DNA from: Curtobacterium sp. MCBD17_032
GTDB taxonomy: Bacteria; Actinomycetota; Actinomycetes; Actinomycetales; Microbacteriaceae
Reading direction: 5' to 3'
Assembly (NCBI RefSeq): GCF_003234855.1
Contig: NZ_QKTO01000004.1
Coordinates: 62,001-126,000, forward strand
Length of the DNA: 64,000 nt
Of the stretch, positions 34,981-43,287 are shown piece by piece. Below the pieces are notes generated by a model that did no database searches, had not been told where the DNA came from, and saw only the letters and a program-made list of their open reading frames with translations. Positions within the stretch are counted from its first letter, which is position 1; every line of letters starts with the position of its first letter. The position numbers and the translations under genes were made by a program.

Positions 34981-34996
34981 CGCACTGATCGTCGAC

Positions 34997-35081
34997 GCGC
35001 CGAGGCTCGGCCCGGCGGACACCGCTCGGCCTCCGGGAGGCGCGGCCCGGCCGCGGCGCCGAGGCTCGGCCCGGCGGACAC
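34997..35081. repeat. 26-bp direct repeat pair
   Basis: GCGCCGAGGCTCGGCCCGGC plus GGACAC occurs at 34997-35022 and again at 35056-35081, in the gap between convergent fabG and serB. Each copy holds a small CCGAGGCTCGG palindrome. Confidence 0.75.
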
Positions 35082-35095
35082 TGCGCAGCGCGCCG

Positions 35096-35734
35096 TCAGC
35101 CGCGCAGGCCGAGCGCCGCGAGGACGACCGACAGGTCGCGGTCGACCACGGCCACGTCGGCCTCGGCGCGGACCCGCGGCTTCGCGTCGAAGGCGACGGC
35201 CAGCGCGGCGACCGCCATCATCCCGAGGTCGTTCGCGCCGTCACCGACCGCCACGGTGCGCGCCGGGTCGACCCCGTCCGCCGCCGCCCATGCGAGCACC
35301 GCGTCCGCCTTGGCCTGCGCGTCGACGACGTCGCCGAGCACCCGCCCGGTCAGCACGCCGTCCCGCACCTCGAGTCGGTTCGCCCGGCAGTGGTCGAGGC
35401 CGAGCCCGTCGGCGAACGGGTCGAGGACCTCGTGGAAGCCGCCCGACACGACGCCGACAGTTCCTCCTGCGGCGTGGACACCGTCGACGAGCGCACGCGC
35501 TCCGTGCGTCACCCGGACGGCCCGCTGTGCCGCGGCGAACACCCCGGTCGGGAGGCCCGCCAGCGTCGCGACCCGCTCCCGGAGGCTCGCGGCGAAGTCG
35601 ATCTCGCCGCGCATGGCGCGCTCGGTGATCGCCTGGACGTGTGGCCGGGTCCCGGCGGCGTCGGCGAGGAGCTCGATGACCTCGTCCTCGAGCAGTGTGG
35701 AGTCGGCATCGAGGACGACGAGGAAGCGCGGCAC
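35096..35734 (-). CDS. serB: Phosphoserine phosphatase (HAD)
   Basis: Last step of serine synthesis, 212 aa. HAD motifs: nucleophile LDADSTLLE near residue 10, VVSGGFHEVLDP (motif II), and GDGANDLGMM (motif IV). It lacks the N-terminal ACT regulatory domain found in long SerB proteins, so serine feedback through ACT is not expected. The GTG start is supported by a TACCGT -10 box 6 nt upstream. Confidence 0.92.
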   Translation of the reverse strand: MPRFLVVLDADSTLLEDEVIELLADAAGTRPHVQAITERAMRGEIDFAASLRERVATLAGLPTGVFAAAQRAVRVTHGARALVDGVHAAGGTVGVVSGGFHEVLDPFADGLGLDHCRANRLEVRDGVLTGRVLGDVVDAQAKADAVLAWAAADGVDPARTVAVGDGANDLGMMAVAALAVAFDAKPRVRAEADVAVVDRDLSVVLAALGLRG

Positions 35735-35740
35735 CCGACC

Positions 35741-35746
35741 ACGGTA
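35741..35746 (-). promoter_or_regulatory. -10 box (TACCGT) for leaderless serB
   Basis: Ends 6 nt before the GTG at 35734; no Shine-Dalgarno between. Confidence 0.55.
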
Positions 35747-35788
35747 GCGGGAGGCCGGGTCGTGTGACGGCGGTCCGGGTCGCCGGAC

Positions 35789-35833
35789 GACGAGGACCGG
35801 CGTCACCCACCGTGGGCGACGCCGGTCCTCGTC
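35789..35833 (-). terminator. Hairpin terminator after glgC
   Basis: Perfect 16-bp arms (GACGAGGACCGGCGTC and complement) with a 13-nt loop, 17 nt past the glgC stop. Confidence 0.75.
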
Positions 35834-35849
35834 AGGCAGGATCCGAGGG

Positions 35850-37091
35850 TCAGGCCTCGACGCGGACGCCCTTGCCGACCACGGTGATGCCGGAGTCGGT
35901 GACGGTGAACCCGCGGGCCTCGTCGGCCTCGCGGTCGAGCCCCACCGAGGCGCCCGGGGCGAGGACGACGTCCTTGTCGAGGATCGCCCGGTTGACGACC
36001 GCGCCGGCACCGATCGTCGCGCGCTCGAAGACGATCGAGTCGAGGACGCGTGCCTGCGAGTCGATGGTCGCCCACGGCCCGATCACGCTGCGTTCGACCT
36101 GCGCGCCGGAGAGCAGGCAGCCGAGGGACACGATCGAGTCGACCGTCGCGCCGGTGTTGCCGTTCGCGTCGCGGACGAACTTCGCCGGCGGCAGGTTCGT
36201 CTGCTGGTTGAAGATCGGCCAGTCCTGGTTGTACAGGTTGAAGACCGGCACCGGGGCGATGAGGTCCATGTGCGCGTCGAAGAACGAGTCGATCGTGCCC
36301 ACGTCGCGCCAGTAGTACTTGTCGCGGTCGGTCGACCCGGGCACCTCGTTGCGCTGCAGGTCGTACACGCCGGCGTCTCCGCGTGCGACGAAGTCCGGGA
36401 TGATGTCGCCGCCCATGTCGTGGTTCGACGACTCGACCTGGCCGTCGCGGAGCACCGCGTCGACGAGCGCGTCGGCGTCGAAGACGTAGTTGCCCATGGA
36501 CGCGAGGACCTCGCCGGGTGAGTCGGGCAGGCCGGTGGCGTCCTTGGGCTTCTCGAGGAACGCCTCGATGCGGGTCGGGTCGGCGTCGTCCACCTTGATG
36601 ACGCCGAACTGGTCGGCCAGCTCGATGGGCTGCCGGATCGCGGCGACCGTCGCGCTGCGGCCGGAGGCGATGTGGGCCTCCACCATCTGCGAGAAGTCCA
36701 TCCGGTACACGTGGTCGGCGCCGACCACGACGACGATGTCGGGCCGCTCGTCCCGCATGAGGTTGAGGGACTGCAGGATCGCGTCCGCCGAGCCGGCGAA
36801 CCACCGCTTGCCGAGCCGCTGCTGCGCCGGGACCGAGGCGACGTAGGAGCCGAGCAGCCCCTCCATGCGCCAGGTCTGCGACACGTGCCGGTCCAGTGAG
36901 TGCGACTTGTACTGCGTCAGGACGACGATGCGCTGGAGCCCGGAGTTGACCAGGTTCGACAGCGCGAAGTCCACGAGGCGGAAGTTCCCACCGAACGGCA
37001 CGGCCGGCTTCGCTCGGTCCGCGGTGAGCGGCATGAGTCGTTTGCCCTCGCCCCCGGCGAGGACGATGCCGAATACCTTCTTCGTTGCCAT
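35850..37091 (-). CDS. glgC: Glucose-1-phosphate adenylyltransferase
   Basis: Makes ADP-glucose for glycogen, 413 aa. N-terminal nucleotidyltransferase motif [14 protein letters not shown] with AKPAVPFGG; YxDH-like DHVYRMDF; C-terminal left-handed beta-helix region. The start [10 protein letters not shown] at 37091 is chosen: a TACTGT -10 box ends 7 nt upstream, and the longer frame to 37115 would include promoter sequence. Divergent from glgA with 47 nt between start codons. Confidence 0.95.
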   Translation of the reverse strand: MATKKVFGIVLAGGEGKRLMPLTADRAKPAVPFGGNFRLVDFALSNLVNSGLQRIVVLTQYKSHSLDRHVSQTWRMEGLLGSYVASVPAQQRLGKRWFAGSADAILQSLNLMRDERPDIVVVVGADHVYRMDFSQMVEAHIASGRSATVAAIRQPIELADQFGVIKVDDADPTRIEAFLEKPKDATGLPDSPGEVLASMGNYVFDADALVDAVLRDGQVESSNHDMGGDIIPDFVARGDAGVYDLQRNEVPGSTDRDKYYWRDVGTIDSFFDAHMDLIAPVPVFNLYNQDWPIFNQQTNLPPAKFVRDANGNTGATVDSIVSLGCLLSGAQVERSVIGPWATIDSQARVLDSIVFERATIGAGAVVNRAILDKDVVLAPGASVGLDREADEARGFTVTDSGITVVGKGVRVEA

Positions 37092-37098
37092 GTCGTTC

Positions 37099-37104
37099 AC
37101 AGTA
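37099..37104 (-). promoter_or_regulatory. -10 box (TACTGT) for leaderless glgC
   Basis: Ends 7 nt before the glgC ATG. Confidence 0.6.
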
Positions 37105-37126
37105 GGCGTCAGCACTGGGAAACCGT

Positions 37127-37132
37127 TACCGT
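37127..37132 (+). promoter_or_regulatory. -10 box (TACCGT) for leaderless glgA
   Basis: Ends 6 nt before the glgA GTG; 22 nt from the opposing glgC -10 box. Confidence 0.6.
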
Positions 37133-37138
37133 GAACGC

Positions 37139-38335
37139 GTGCGAGTCGATCTACTGACCAGGGAGTATCCGCCAGAGGTGTACGGCGGAGCCGGTGTCCA
37201 CGTTGCCCAGCTGACCGCGGCGCTGCGGTCCGGGACGGACACCGACGTCCGCGTCCGGGCCTTCGGCGGGTTCCGCGACGAGGAGGGCGTGTGGGCCTAC
37301 CGGACCCCCGCCGGCCTCGAGCAGGCCAACCCGGCCCTGCAGACCCTCGGCACCGACGTGCAGATCGCCGCCGACGCGGCGGGTGCCGACCTCGTGCACT
37401 CGCACACCTGGTACGCGAACTCCGCGGGCCGGTTGGCGCAGTTGACGCACGGGATCCCGCACGTCGTCACCGCACACAGCCTCGAACCCCTCCGCCCGTG
37501 GAAGGCCGAGCAGCTCGGCGGCGGGTACCGCCTGTCGAGCTGGATGGAGCGCGAGGCCTTCACGAACGCGGACGGTGTCGTCGCGGTGTCGAAGGCGATG
37601 CGCGCGGACATCCTCCGCTCGTACCCGTCGATCGAGCCGGACCGCGTCAAGGTCGTCTACAACGGCATCGACATCGACGACTGGAAACCCGCGCGCGACG
37701 ACGACGCCGTCCGTGCGCTCGGCATCGACCCGGACCGCCCGAGCGTCGTCTTCGTCGGTCGCATCACGCGGCAGAAGGGCCTGCCGTACCTGCTCCGCGC
37801 GGTGGCCTCGCTGCCGGATGACGTCCAGATCGTGCTCTGCGCCGGCGCGCCCGACACGCCGGAGATCCTCGCCGAGGTCACCGGTCTGGTCGAGGACCTC
37901 CGGACCCGCCGCAGCGGTGTCGTCTGGATCGACCGGATGCTCGAGCACCGTGAGGTCGTCAACGTGCTCTCCAGCGCGACGGTGTTCGTCTGCCCGTCGA
38001 TCTACGAGCCGCTCGGCATCGTCAACCTCGAGGCCATGGCCTGCGGCATCCCCGTCGTGGGCACGGGGACCGGCGGCATCCCCGAGGTCGTCGCCGACGG
38101 GTTGACCGGACGCATCGTGCCGATCGACCAGGCCACGGACGGCACCGGCACGCCGACGGACCCCGACGCGTTCGTCGCCGACCTCGCCGCGACCCTGAAC
38201 GAGGTGCTCGGGGACATCGGGCTCGCGAAGCTCATGGGTCGTGCCGGCCGCCTGCGCGTCGAGAGCGAGTTCACCTGGGGCGCCATCGCGACGAAGACGC
38301 GCTCCGTGTACGACGCGGTGCTCGCCGGGCGCTGA
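37139..38335 (+). CDS. glgA: Glycogen synthase, actinobacterial GT4 type
   Basis: 398-aa GT-B glycosyltransferase opening with [18 protein letters not shown], typical of the Corynebacterium/Mycobacterium enzyme rather than the E. coli GT5 enzyme. The sugar-nucleotide site shows [14 protein letters not shown] and the [20 protein letters not shown] (E-x7-E) motif. In mycobacteria the orthologous type (GlgM) makes maltose 1-phosphate from ADP-glucose, so the acceptor here may be glycogen or glucose 1-phosphate. glgC supplies the donor. Confidence 0.92.
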   Translation: MRVDLLTREYPPEVYGGAGVHVAQLTAALRSGTDTDVRVRAFGGFRDEEGVWAYRTPAGLEQANPALQTLGTDVQIAADAAGADLVHSHTWYANSAGRLAQLTHGIPHVVTAHSLEPLRPWKAEQLGGGYRLSSWMEREAFTNADGVVAVSKAMRADILRSYPSIEPDRVKVVYNGIDIDDWKPARDDDAVRALGIDPDRPSVVFVGRITRQKGLPYLLRAVASLPDDVQIVLCAGAPDTPEILAEVTGLVEDLRTRRSGVVWIDRMLEHREVVNVLSSATVFVCPSIYEPLGIVNLEAMACGIPVVGTGTGGIPEVVADGLTGRIVPIDQATDGTGTPTDPDAFVADLAATLNEVLGDIGLAKLMGRAGRLRVESEFTWGAIATKTRSVYDAVLAGR

Positions 38336-38367
38336 GCCCGACGCAGGCGCGCCCGAGGCGACCGCCT

Positions 38368-38408
38368 GGAGGCCCGGTGCCGGTCCCTGGGACCGGCACC
38401 GGGCCTCC
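38368..38408. repeat. Dispersed palindrome copy 3
   Basis: GGAGGCCCGGTGCCGGTCCC, one T, then the exact complement: 20-bp arms. Outer arms match copies 1 and 2; the centre differs. It lies 33 nt after the glgA stop and may terminate glgA. Confidence 0.8.
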
Positions 38409-38469
38409 CGTCCGTCCGGCCGCCGGCTCGTCGTGCGCGGCGCTGACGGGGGAGCGGAGTCCGCTCGCG

Positions 38470-38475
38470 TAGGCT
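38470..38475 (+). promoter_or_regulatory. -10 box (TAGGCT) for leaderless ABC ATPase gene
   Basis: Ends 6 nt before the ATG at 38482. Confidence 0.6.
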
Positions 38476-38481
38476 GGGCGC

Positions 38482-39264
38482 ATGCCCTCGGTCGTGCGCT
38501 TGTCAGACGTCTCCGTGGTCCGCAACGGGGCCACCATCCTCGACGGGATCTCGTGGGAGGTGCAGGACGACGAGCGCTGGGTGGTGCTCGGTGCCAACGG
38601 TGCCGGGAAGACCACGCTGCTGCAGATCGCCGGCGCGCAGACCTTCCCGACGTCGGGTGACGTCGAGGTGCTCGGCACCGAGCTCGGCGGCGCCGACCTC
38701 TTCGACCTCCGCCCGCGGATCGGCTTCGCGTCGACGGCCCTCGCGCGCCGGATCCCGGTGACCGAGAAGGTCATCGACGTCGTGCTCACCGCCGCGTACT
38801 CGGTGACCGGTCGCTGGAACGAGGAGTACGAGGAGCTCGACGTCCGTCGCGCGCAGCGCGTGCTCGAGGAGTGGGGCCTCGGCGCCTTCACCGACCGGAC
38901 GTTCGGCGAGCTGAGCGACGGCGAGCAGAAGCGGGTCCAGATCGCCCGCGCCGTGATGACCGACCCCGAGGTGCTGTTCCTCGACGAGCCGGCCGCGTCG
39001 CTCGACCTCGGCGCGCGGGAGAGCCTCGTGCGCACGCTCGGCGGCTACGCGCAGAGCGAGGACTCGCCCGCGATCGTCATCGTCACCCACCACGTCGAGG
39101 AGATCCCGGCGGGCTTCACGCACGCCCTGGTCCTGTCGGACGGTCACGTGCAGGCTGCCGGGCCGATCGACGAGGTCCTGACCGCCGGGACCCTGACCAC
39201 CGCGTTCGGTGTCGAGCTCTCGGTGTCGAAGGACGCCGGGCGCTGGACCGCCCGGGCAGCCTGA
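38482..39264 (+). CDS. Orphan ABC transporter ATP-binding protein
   Basis: 260-aa single ABC domain: Walker A GANGAGKTT, signature-like LSDGEQKRVQIA (Asp in place of the usual first Gly), Walker B VLFLDEPAASLD, switch His in IVTHHVEEIP. It resembles ModF/YlmA-like stand-alone ATPases more than importer subunits. No permease or binding protein is adjacent, and both flanking gaps end transcription. The substrate is unknown. Leaderless start supported by a TAGGCT box. Confidence 0.88.
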   Translation: MPSVVRLSDVSVVRNGATILDGISWEVQDDERWVVLGANGAGKTTLLQIAGAQTFPTSGDVEVLGTELGGADLFDLRPRIGFASTALARRIPVTEKVIDVVLTAAYSVTGRWNEEYEELDVRRAQRVLEEWGLGAFTDRTFGELSDGEQKRVQIARAVMTDPEVLFLDEPAASLDLGARESLVRTLGGYAQSEDSPAIVIVTHHVEEIPAGFTHALVLSDGHVQAAGPIDEVLTAGTLTTAFGVELSVSKDAGRWTARAA

Positions 39265-39304
39265 CACGCCCCACCCGGCGCTCCCGATCCGTCCCGCGTT
39301 CTGG

Positions 39305-39310
39305 TAACGT
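39305..39310 (+). promoter_or_regulatory. Putative -10 box (TAACGT) for rpmE2
   Basis: 64 nt before the rpmE2 ATG. I see no recognisable Zur box around it. Confidence 0.4.
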
Positions 39311-39373
39311 TGACGGCTGGCGTCCGCCAACGACTTCCCATCTCCCGTCATCGCGATCCACCGAGGAATCCCC

Positions 39374-39622
39374 ATGAAGACCGACACCCACCCCGAGTAC
39401 CGCGCCATCGTCTTCCGTGACCTGGCTTCCGGTGAGACGTTCCTGACGCGTTCGACCGCGAACAGCGACAAGACCATCGAGCTCGACGGTGCGACCTACC
39501 CGGTCATCGACGTCGAGATCTCGTCCGCCTCGCACCCGTTCTACACGGGCAAGCAGCGCATCCTCGACTCGGCCGGCCGCGTCGAGAAGTTCAACCAGCG
39601 CTTCAAGGGCTTCAGCAAGTAA
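39374..39622 (+). CDS. rpmE2: 50S ribosomal protein L31 type B
   Basis: 82-aa L31 of the zinc-independent class: it has no CxxC pair. Seen: [25 protein letters not shown] and the C-terminal [17 protein letters not shown] precedes the ATG. In many bacteria the type B gene is Zur-controlled and replaces zinc-binding L31 under zinc starvation; the promoter here shows no clear Zur site. Confidence 0.96.
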   Translation: MKTDTHPEYRAIVFRDLASGETFLTRSTANSDKTIELDGATYPVIDVEISSASHPFYTGKQRILDSAGRVEKFNQRFKGFSK

Positions 39623-39636
39623 GCAGCCCCACACGC

Positions 39637-39674
39637 CGAACGGGCGGTCCTCCTGCGGGAGGGCCGCCCGTTCG
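39637..39674. terminator. Bidirectional hairpin rpmE2 / ter operon
   Basis: CGAACGGGCGG(T)CCTCC pairs with GGAGG(G)CCGCCCGTTCG around a 4-5-nt loop, between convergent genes. It marks the 3' end of the ter operon. Confidence 0.75.
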
Positions 39675-39724
39675 TCGTGTCGGCCAGACGGGCCTGCCGG
39701 TCCGCGTCGGACCGATCGTCCCGC

Positions 39725-40546
39725 TCAGACCTGCGTGGGGACGTCCGCGACAGCGTCGGCTGCGAGCCGGATGAGCTCCTCGCCCGCCAGCACGCCCTGG
39801 GCGGCCGTGACGACGACGTTCGGTGCCGTCCAGCCGACCGCGTGCAACTCGCCGTGGGCCGGTCGGATCGCGACGTCCGCCCAGGCGAGCATCTCGCGGT
39901 CGAGGAGCGAGTCCCCGGCAGCGACGGTCCGCGTCGCCCCGGTCCGCTCGGCGACGGCCGCCAGGGCACGCTCCTTCCGGATCGGCGCCGGGACCGCGTA
40001 GAGCTTCCGGCCCTGCACCGACACCCGCCAGCCGAGCCCGGCGAGCTCCGCGGCGAACGACTCGACCGCCTCATCCGGCAGTTCGGACCGCTCGACGATG
40101 GCGTACACGAACAGGTCCTCGGCGCGCCGCGTGCGGAGGACCGCCCCGGTCGGCAGACCGGTCGCGAGCCGCGCCTCGACCTCGGGCAGCGGAGCCGACG
40201 TCGCGGCCATCTCGCTGCGGAGCGTCTCGGTCCACGCCCGGTCCGGCTCGCCGTCGTGCAGGACGACCGCGCCGTTCGTGGTCACGGCCCACCCGACCGT
40301 GGGCAGCGGCAGGCGGATCCGCCGGTACTGCGCCACCGTCCGGGTGGTCACCGGCACGACGACCGCGGCCGCCGCGAGGTCCGCCAGGGCGCGCTCCGCC
40401 GTGCGGGTCATGAAGGACAGCGGCACGCCCTGGTACACCTCGGTGACGACGAGGGAGGGCGCCGCCTCGTCCGGACCGTCGAGCATGAGCGCGGCGGACG
40501 AGTAGACGACGGTGCGGTCGAGGTCGAACCCGACGAGGGCGGTCAC
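39725..40546 (-). CDS. HAD-family phosphatase of the ter operon
   Basis: 273-aa haloacid-dehalogenase-type hydrolase. Motifs: nucleophile GFDLDRTVVYSS at the N-terminus, VPVTTRT (motif II Thr), a Lys in RKERAL, and AAGDSLLDREML (motif IV acids). In described ter operons a HAD protein accompanies the phosphoribosyltransferase/PELOTA proteins and is thought to dephosphorylate a nucleoside-like product; that role is inferred. The GTG start overlaps the previous stop (GTGA). Last gene of the operon. Confidence 0.85.
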   Translation of the reverse strand: MTALVGFDLDRTVVYSSAALMLDGPDEAAPSLVVTEVYQGVPLSFMTRTAERALADLAAAAVVVPVTTRTVAQYRRIRLPLPTVGWAVTTNGAVVLHDGEPDRAWTETLRSEMAATSAPLPEVEARLATGLPTGAVLRTRRAEDLFVYAIVERSELPDEAVESFAAELAGLGWRVSVQGRKLYAVPAPIRKERALAAVAERTGATRTVAAGDSLLDREMLAWADVAIRPAHGELHAVGWTAPNVVVTAAQGVLAGEELIRLAADAVADVPTQV

Positions 40547-43287
40547 GCGTCGCCTCCGGTCGCCTCGGCCGCCGCCGGCCCGGTCACGCGGCTGCCGAGC
40601 GGGTGGATGAGTCCGACGCAGCTGTAGGACAGGTCGGGCCGGGTGACGACCGGGACGCCGCGCTCGCGGGCGAGGGCGACGACGTGCGCGATGTCGACCT
40701 CGTCGGGGTCGCGGACGAGGACCTGCCACGGCACCCGTCGGAGCAGGACACGGGTGGTCTCGCCGACGCCCGGCTTGACGAGGTGCAGGTCCGCGATGCC
40801 GTACTCGGCGCCGATGGCCTCGACGGTCCGCATGCCACGCCAGTCGGCGGCACGGCTCGCCGGCCCGGTGTCCGCGGCGACCGCGGCGTCCACCCGATCG
40901 CGGACCGCCGGGAAGCGGGCGGTGATCGCGGCGACGAAGGACCGGGAGCGGTCGCGCCCGGCGAGCCCGCGGTACTGCTTCGCGCCGTGCAGGGTCCCCT
41001 CCGGCGTCCACACCCGGTTGAAGACGGTGCGGGACACCAGCCCGGAGACCGTCGAGTTCAGGCAGGCCGAGGGCACGAGGTAGTCGTCCCGGGTCCCGTG
41101 CAGCGGGGTGCACCCGGCGGGGTCGGCCAGGACGGCCAGCTCGTCGCCGAACCGCAGGCCGTCGGACGCGGCGAACCGGTCGAGCGCGTCCGTGAGTTCG
41201 CGCGTGATGGCACCCTTCCCCGTCCAGCCGTCCACGAAGACGACCTGGGTCGGGTCGTGGTGCGCGGCGAGCCAGCGGAGCGCTGTCTCGTCGATGCCGA
41301 CCCCGCGGACGATGCTCGCCGTGTAGTGCTGGAGGCGCAGCCCGCGCTGCTCGGCGGCCCATCGGCGCATGAGGATCCCGACCGGTGTCCCGGCGCGCGC
41401 GAGGGACACGAGCACGGCGCGGGGGCGGTCGCGGAGCACGAGGTCGGTGACGATGCCGACCGCTTCGGCGATGCGCTCGGCCGAGCGGTCGAGCGCGTCG
41501 CGGTACAACGCCTCGTAGGCCTCGGTGGGCACGTACTCGACGGGCAGCGACTCGGCGTAGTTCGCGCCCTCGAGCTGGATCGCGCGCTCCCGGTCCGCGG
41601 TGTCCGCCTCGAGCGCCGCGTCGGCCAGGTCCTGCAGCAGCCAGGTGACGTCGTCTGGCTCGTAGGAGCCGAAGGACGGTCCCGTGAGCGGACGGGGCGA
41701 CGCGCCGGGCCGGCCCGCGCGGACGGCGGCGTCCTCGAGGGTGCTCGTGACGAGCACCACGCGGGGGGTCACGGCGGCGAGGGCCGCGAGCAGGCCGTCC
41801 GGGCCCACCAGCCGGGCCGGATCGGTGCCGGGCTCCGGGAGCACGACGACCGCGTCGAAGCCGCGGACGTTGTACGCGAAGCGGTCGCCGGGGCCGTCGA
41901 CGGTGTCGTCGTGTGAGCGGTGCCGGATGCCGGACCGGATCGGCCACGCCGGGTCGTCGAGGACGGCGACGGGGGAGCGGGTGCTCGTGGAGGACAGGAC
42001 GCCGGCCCCGGTCCGCCGGCGGAGGGCGTCGGCCACCGCGAGCGGGGTCGCCATGTGCTCCTCGGTGCCGAGCACGAGGACCCGGCCGGGCACGTCGCCG
42101 AGCACGGTCGCGACGTCCGCGGCGGTGCCCTCGACGTCGGTGCGCGGGGTGCGGACACGGGCTGCCGGCGTGCCGGTCCGGTCGACGGCGGTCGGCGCGC
42201 CGGGCACCACGGTGACCCTCTCGGGACGGGAGGCGCGTGCCGGCGCCGGGACGGGCCTCCCGTCCGCGGTCAGGTCGGCCTCCGACGTGCCCTGCCTGTC
42301 CGCACCGGACGCACCGGACGCACCGGACCAGCCGGACGCATCGGACCAGTCGGACGCACCGGACCAGTCGGACGCACCGGACCGGTCGGACGGGGCGGGC
42401 CGGTCGGACGGGGCGGGCGCGGTCAGCGGGGCGGCCAGGGTCGCGACGACGTCCGCGGCGGTCGTGGGGAGGTCCGCCGGGAGCGTCACGTGTCCGCGCC
42501 CGAGCGCGACGACGGCGACGGGGGCGCCGAGTTCGACGGCGAGGGCCTCGGTCGCCGCGACGTCGGCGTCGGAGCGGAGGTCGACGAGTGCCGCGACCAC
42601 CCACTGCCGCTGCGGCGCGAGTGCGTGCAGGGCCCGGATCGTGGCGCGGGCCGTGGCCCCCGTGCTGAGTTCGTCGTCGACGAGGACGACCGTGCCGTCG
42701 GTCGGCAACCAGTCGTCGTGCGCCGGGAGGAGCCGGTGCGCGGTCGCGTGCGAGTGCGCCTCGTCGAAGCCCGCGGCGGCGGACACACCGGGGAGCTCGT
42801 GCCGGGTGGAGTGCAGGGTCGCCGCACCGAGCGACTCGGCGACCATCGCGCCGAGGGCGGTCGCGGTCTCCGCGAAACCGAGGACCAGGGCGTCCGGGAG
42901 GGTCGGACGCGACGCGGCGAGGTCCGTCCGCAGCGTCGTCGCCACCCGGTGGAGCGCGTCGTGCGCTCCGGCGTCGACGGCCGCGGCCTGCGTGTCGAGC
43001 ACCCCGCGGAGACGCTCCGCCGCGGCACCGTCGAAGCGCGCGCCACCGTCGAGCACGTCGGCGACGCGTGCGCCGAGCGCCTCGCCGGCCAGGAGCGCGA
43101 CCGCCGGCACCGTGGGGACGTGCTTCGCGAGCACGGTCGACACGAGCAGGTGTGCCCGCTTCGGGTTGCGGCGGAGCGCGAGCCGCACGAGCGACGACAG
43201 CGGGACGGTCGCCTCGCCCGCCGTCATCGGGTCGTCGACGAGCACGACACCGAGGTCGGCGGGGGTCGGCATCGTGGTCGTGGTCAC
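40543..43287 (-). CDS. Fused phosphoribosyltransferase-TRSP-StiP/PELOTA protein
   Basis: 914 aa joining parts usually encoded by two ter-operon genes. Residues 1-285: a phosphoribosyltransferase with PRPP loop VVLVDDELSTGATA (200-213). Residues 290-400: a Ser/Asp/Trp/Gly/Ala linker from tandem repeats. Residues 405-525: a TRSP module with STRSPVAVLDD (435-445). Residues 537-790: a StiP-type second PRTase with VVFVDGWTGKGAI (682-694). Residues 815-900: a PELOTA-like RNA-binding module with VKPGVGETTRVLLRR. GTG start overlapping the upstream stop. Domain names follow published ter-system analyses as I recall them; the chemistry is unproven. Confidence 0.82.
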   Translation of the reverse strand: MTTTTMPTPADLGVVLVDDPMTAGEATVPLSSLVRLALRRNPKRAHLLVSTVLAKHVPTVPAVALLAGEALGARVADVLDGGARFDGAAAERLRGVLDTQAAAVDAGAHDALHRVATTLRTDLAASRPTLPDALVLGFAETATALGAMVAESLGAATLHSTRHELPGVSAAAGFDEAHSHATAHRLLPAHDDWLPTDGTVVLVDDELSTGATARATIRALHALAPQRQWVVAALVDLRSDADVAATEALAVELGAPVAVVALGRGHVTLPADLPTTAADVVATLAAPLTAPAPSDRPAPSDRSGASDWSGASDWSDASGWSGASGASGADRQGTSEADLTADGRPVPAPARASRPERVTVVPGAPTAVDRTGTPAARVRTPRTDVEGTAADVATVLGDVPGRVLVLGTEEHMATPLAVADALRRRTGAGVLSSTSTRSPVAVLDDPAWPIRSGIRHRSHDDTVDGPGDRFAYNVRGFDAVVVLPEPGTDPARLVGPDGLLAALAAVTPRVVLVTSTLEDAAVRAGRPGASPRPLTGPSFGSYEPDDVTWLLQDLADAALEADTADRERAIQLEGANYAESLPVEYVPTEAYEALYRDALDRSAERIAEAVGIVTDLVLRDRPRAVLVSLARAGTPVGILMRRWAAEQRGLRLQHYTASIVRGVGIDETALRWLAAHHDPTQVVFVDGWTGKGAITRELTDALDRFAASDGLRFGDELAVLADPAGCTPLHGTRDDYLVPSACLNSTVSGLVSRTVFNRVWTPEGTLHGAKQYRGLAGRDRSRSFVAAITARFPAVRDRVDAAVAADTGPASRAADWRGMRTVEAIGAEYGIADLHLVKPGVGETTRVLLRRVPWQVLVRDPDEVDIAHVVALARERGVPVVTRPDLSYSCVGLIHPLGSRVTGPAAAEATGGDA
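42224..42265. repeat. Palindrome-family element inside the fusion gene
   Basis: GGACGGGAGGC at 42224-42234 and GCCTCCCGTCC at 42255-42265 enclose an imperfect GC-rich centre. It encodes residues 341-354 of the linker, so a member of the otherwise intergenic repeat family lies in coding DNA. Confidence 0.65.
42299..42416. repeat. 9/18-bp microsatellite in the fusion gene linker
   Basis: Tandem GGACGCACC / GGACCAGTC units and GGTCGGACGGGGCGGGCC units. All are multiples of 9 nt, so copy-number change keeps frame. Encodes the SGASDWSGASDW-type linker. Confidence 0.75.

Noticed and set aside
34997-35081. Attachment-site pair of an excised mobile element
   Set aside because: Copies are only 59 bp apart with no integrase, tRNA or foreign genes nearby.
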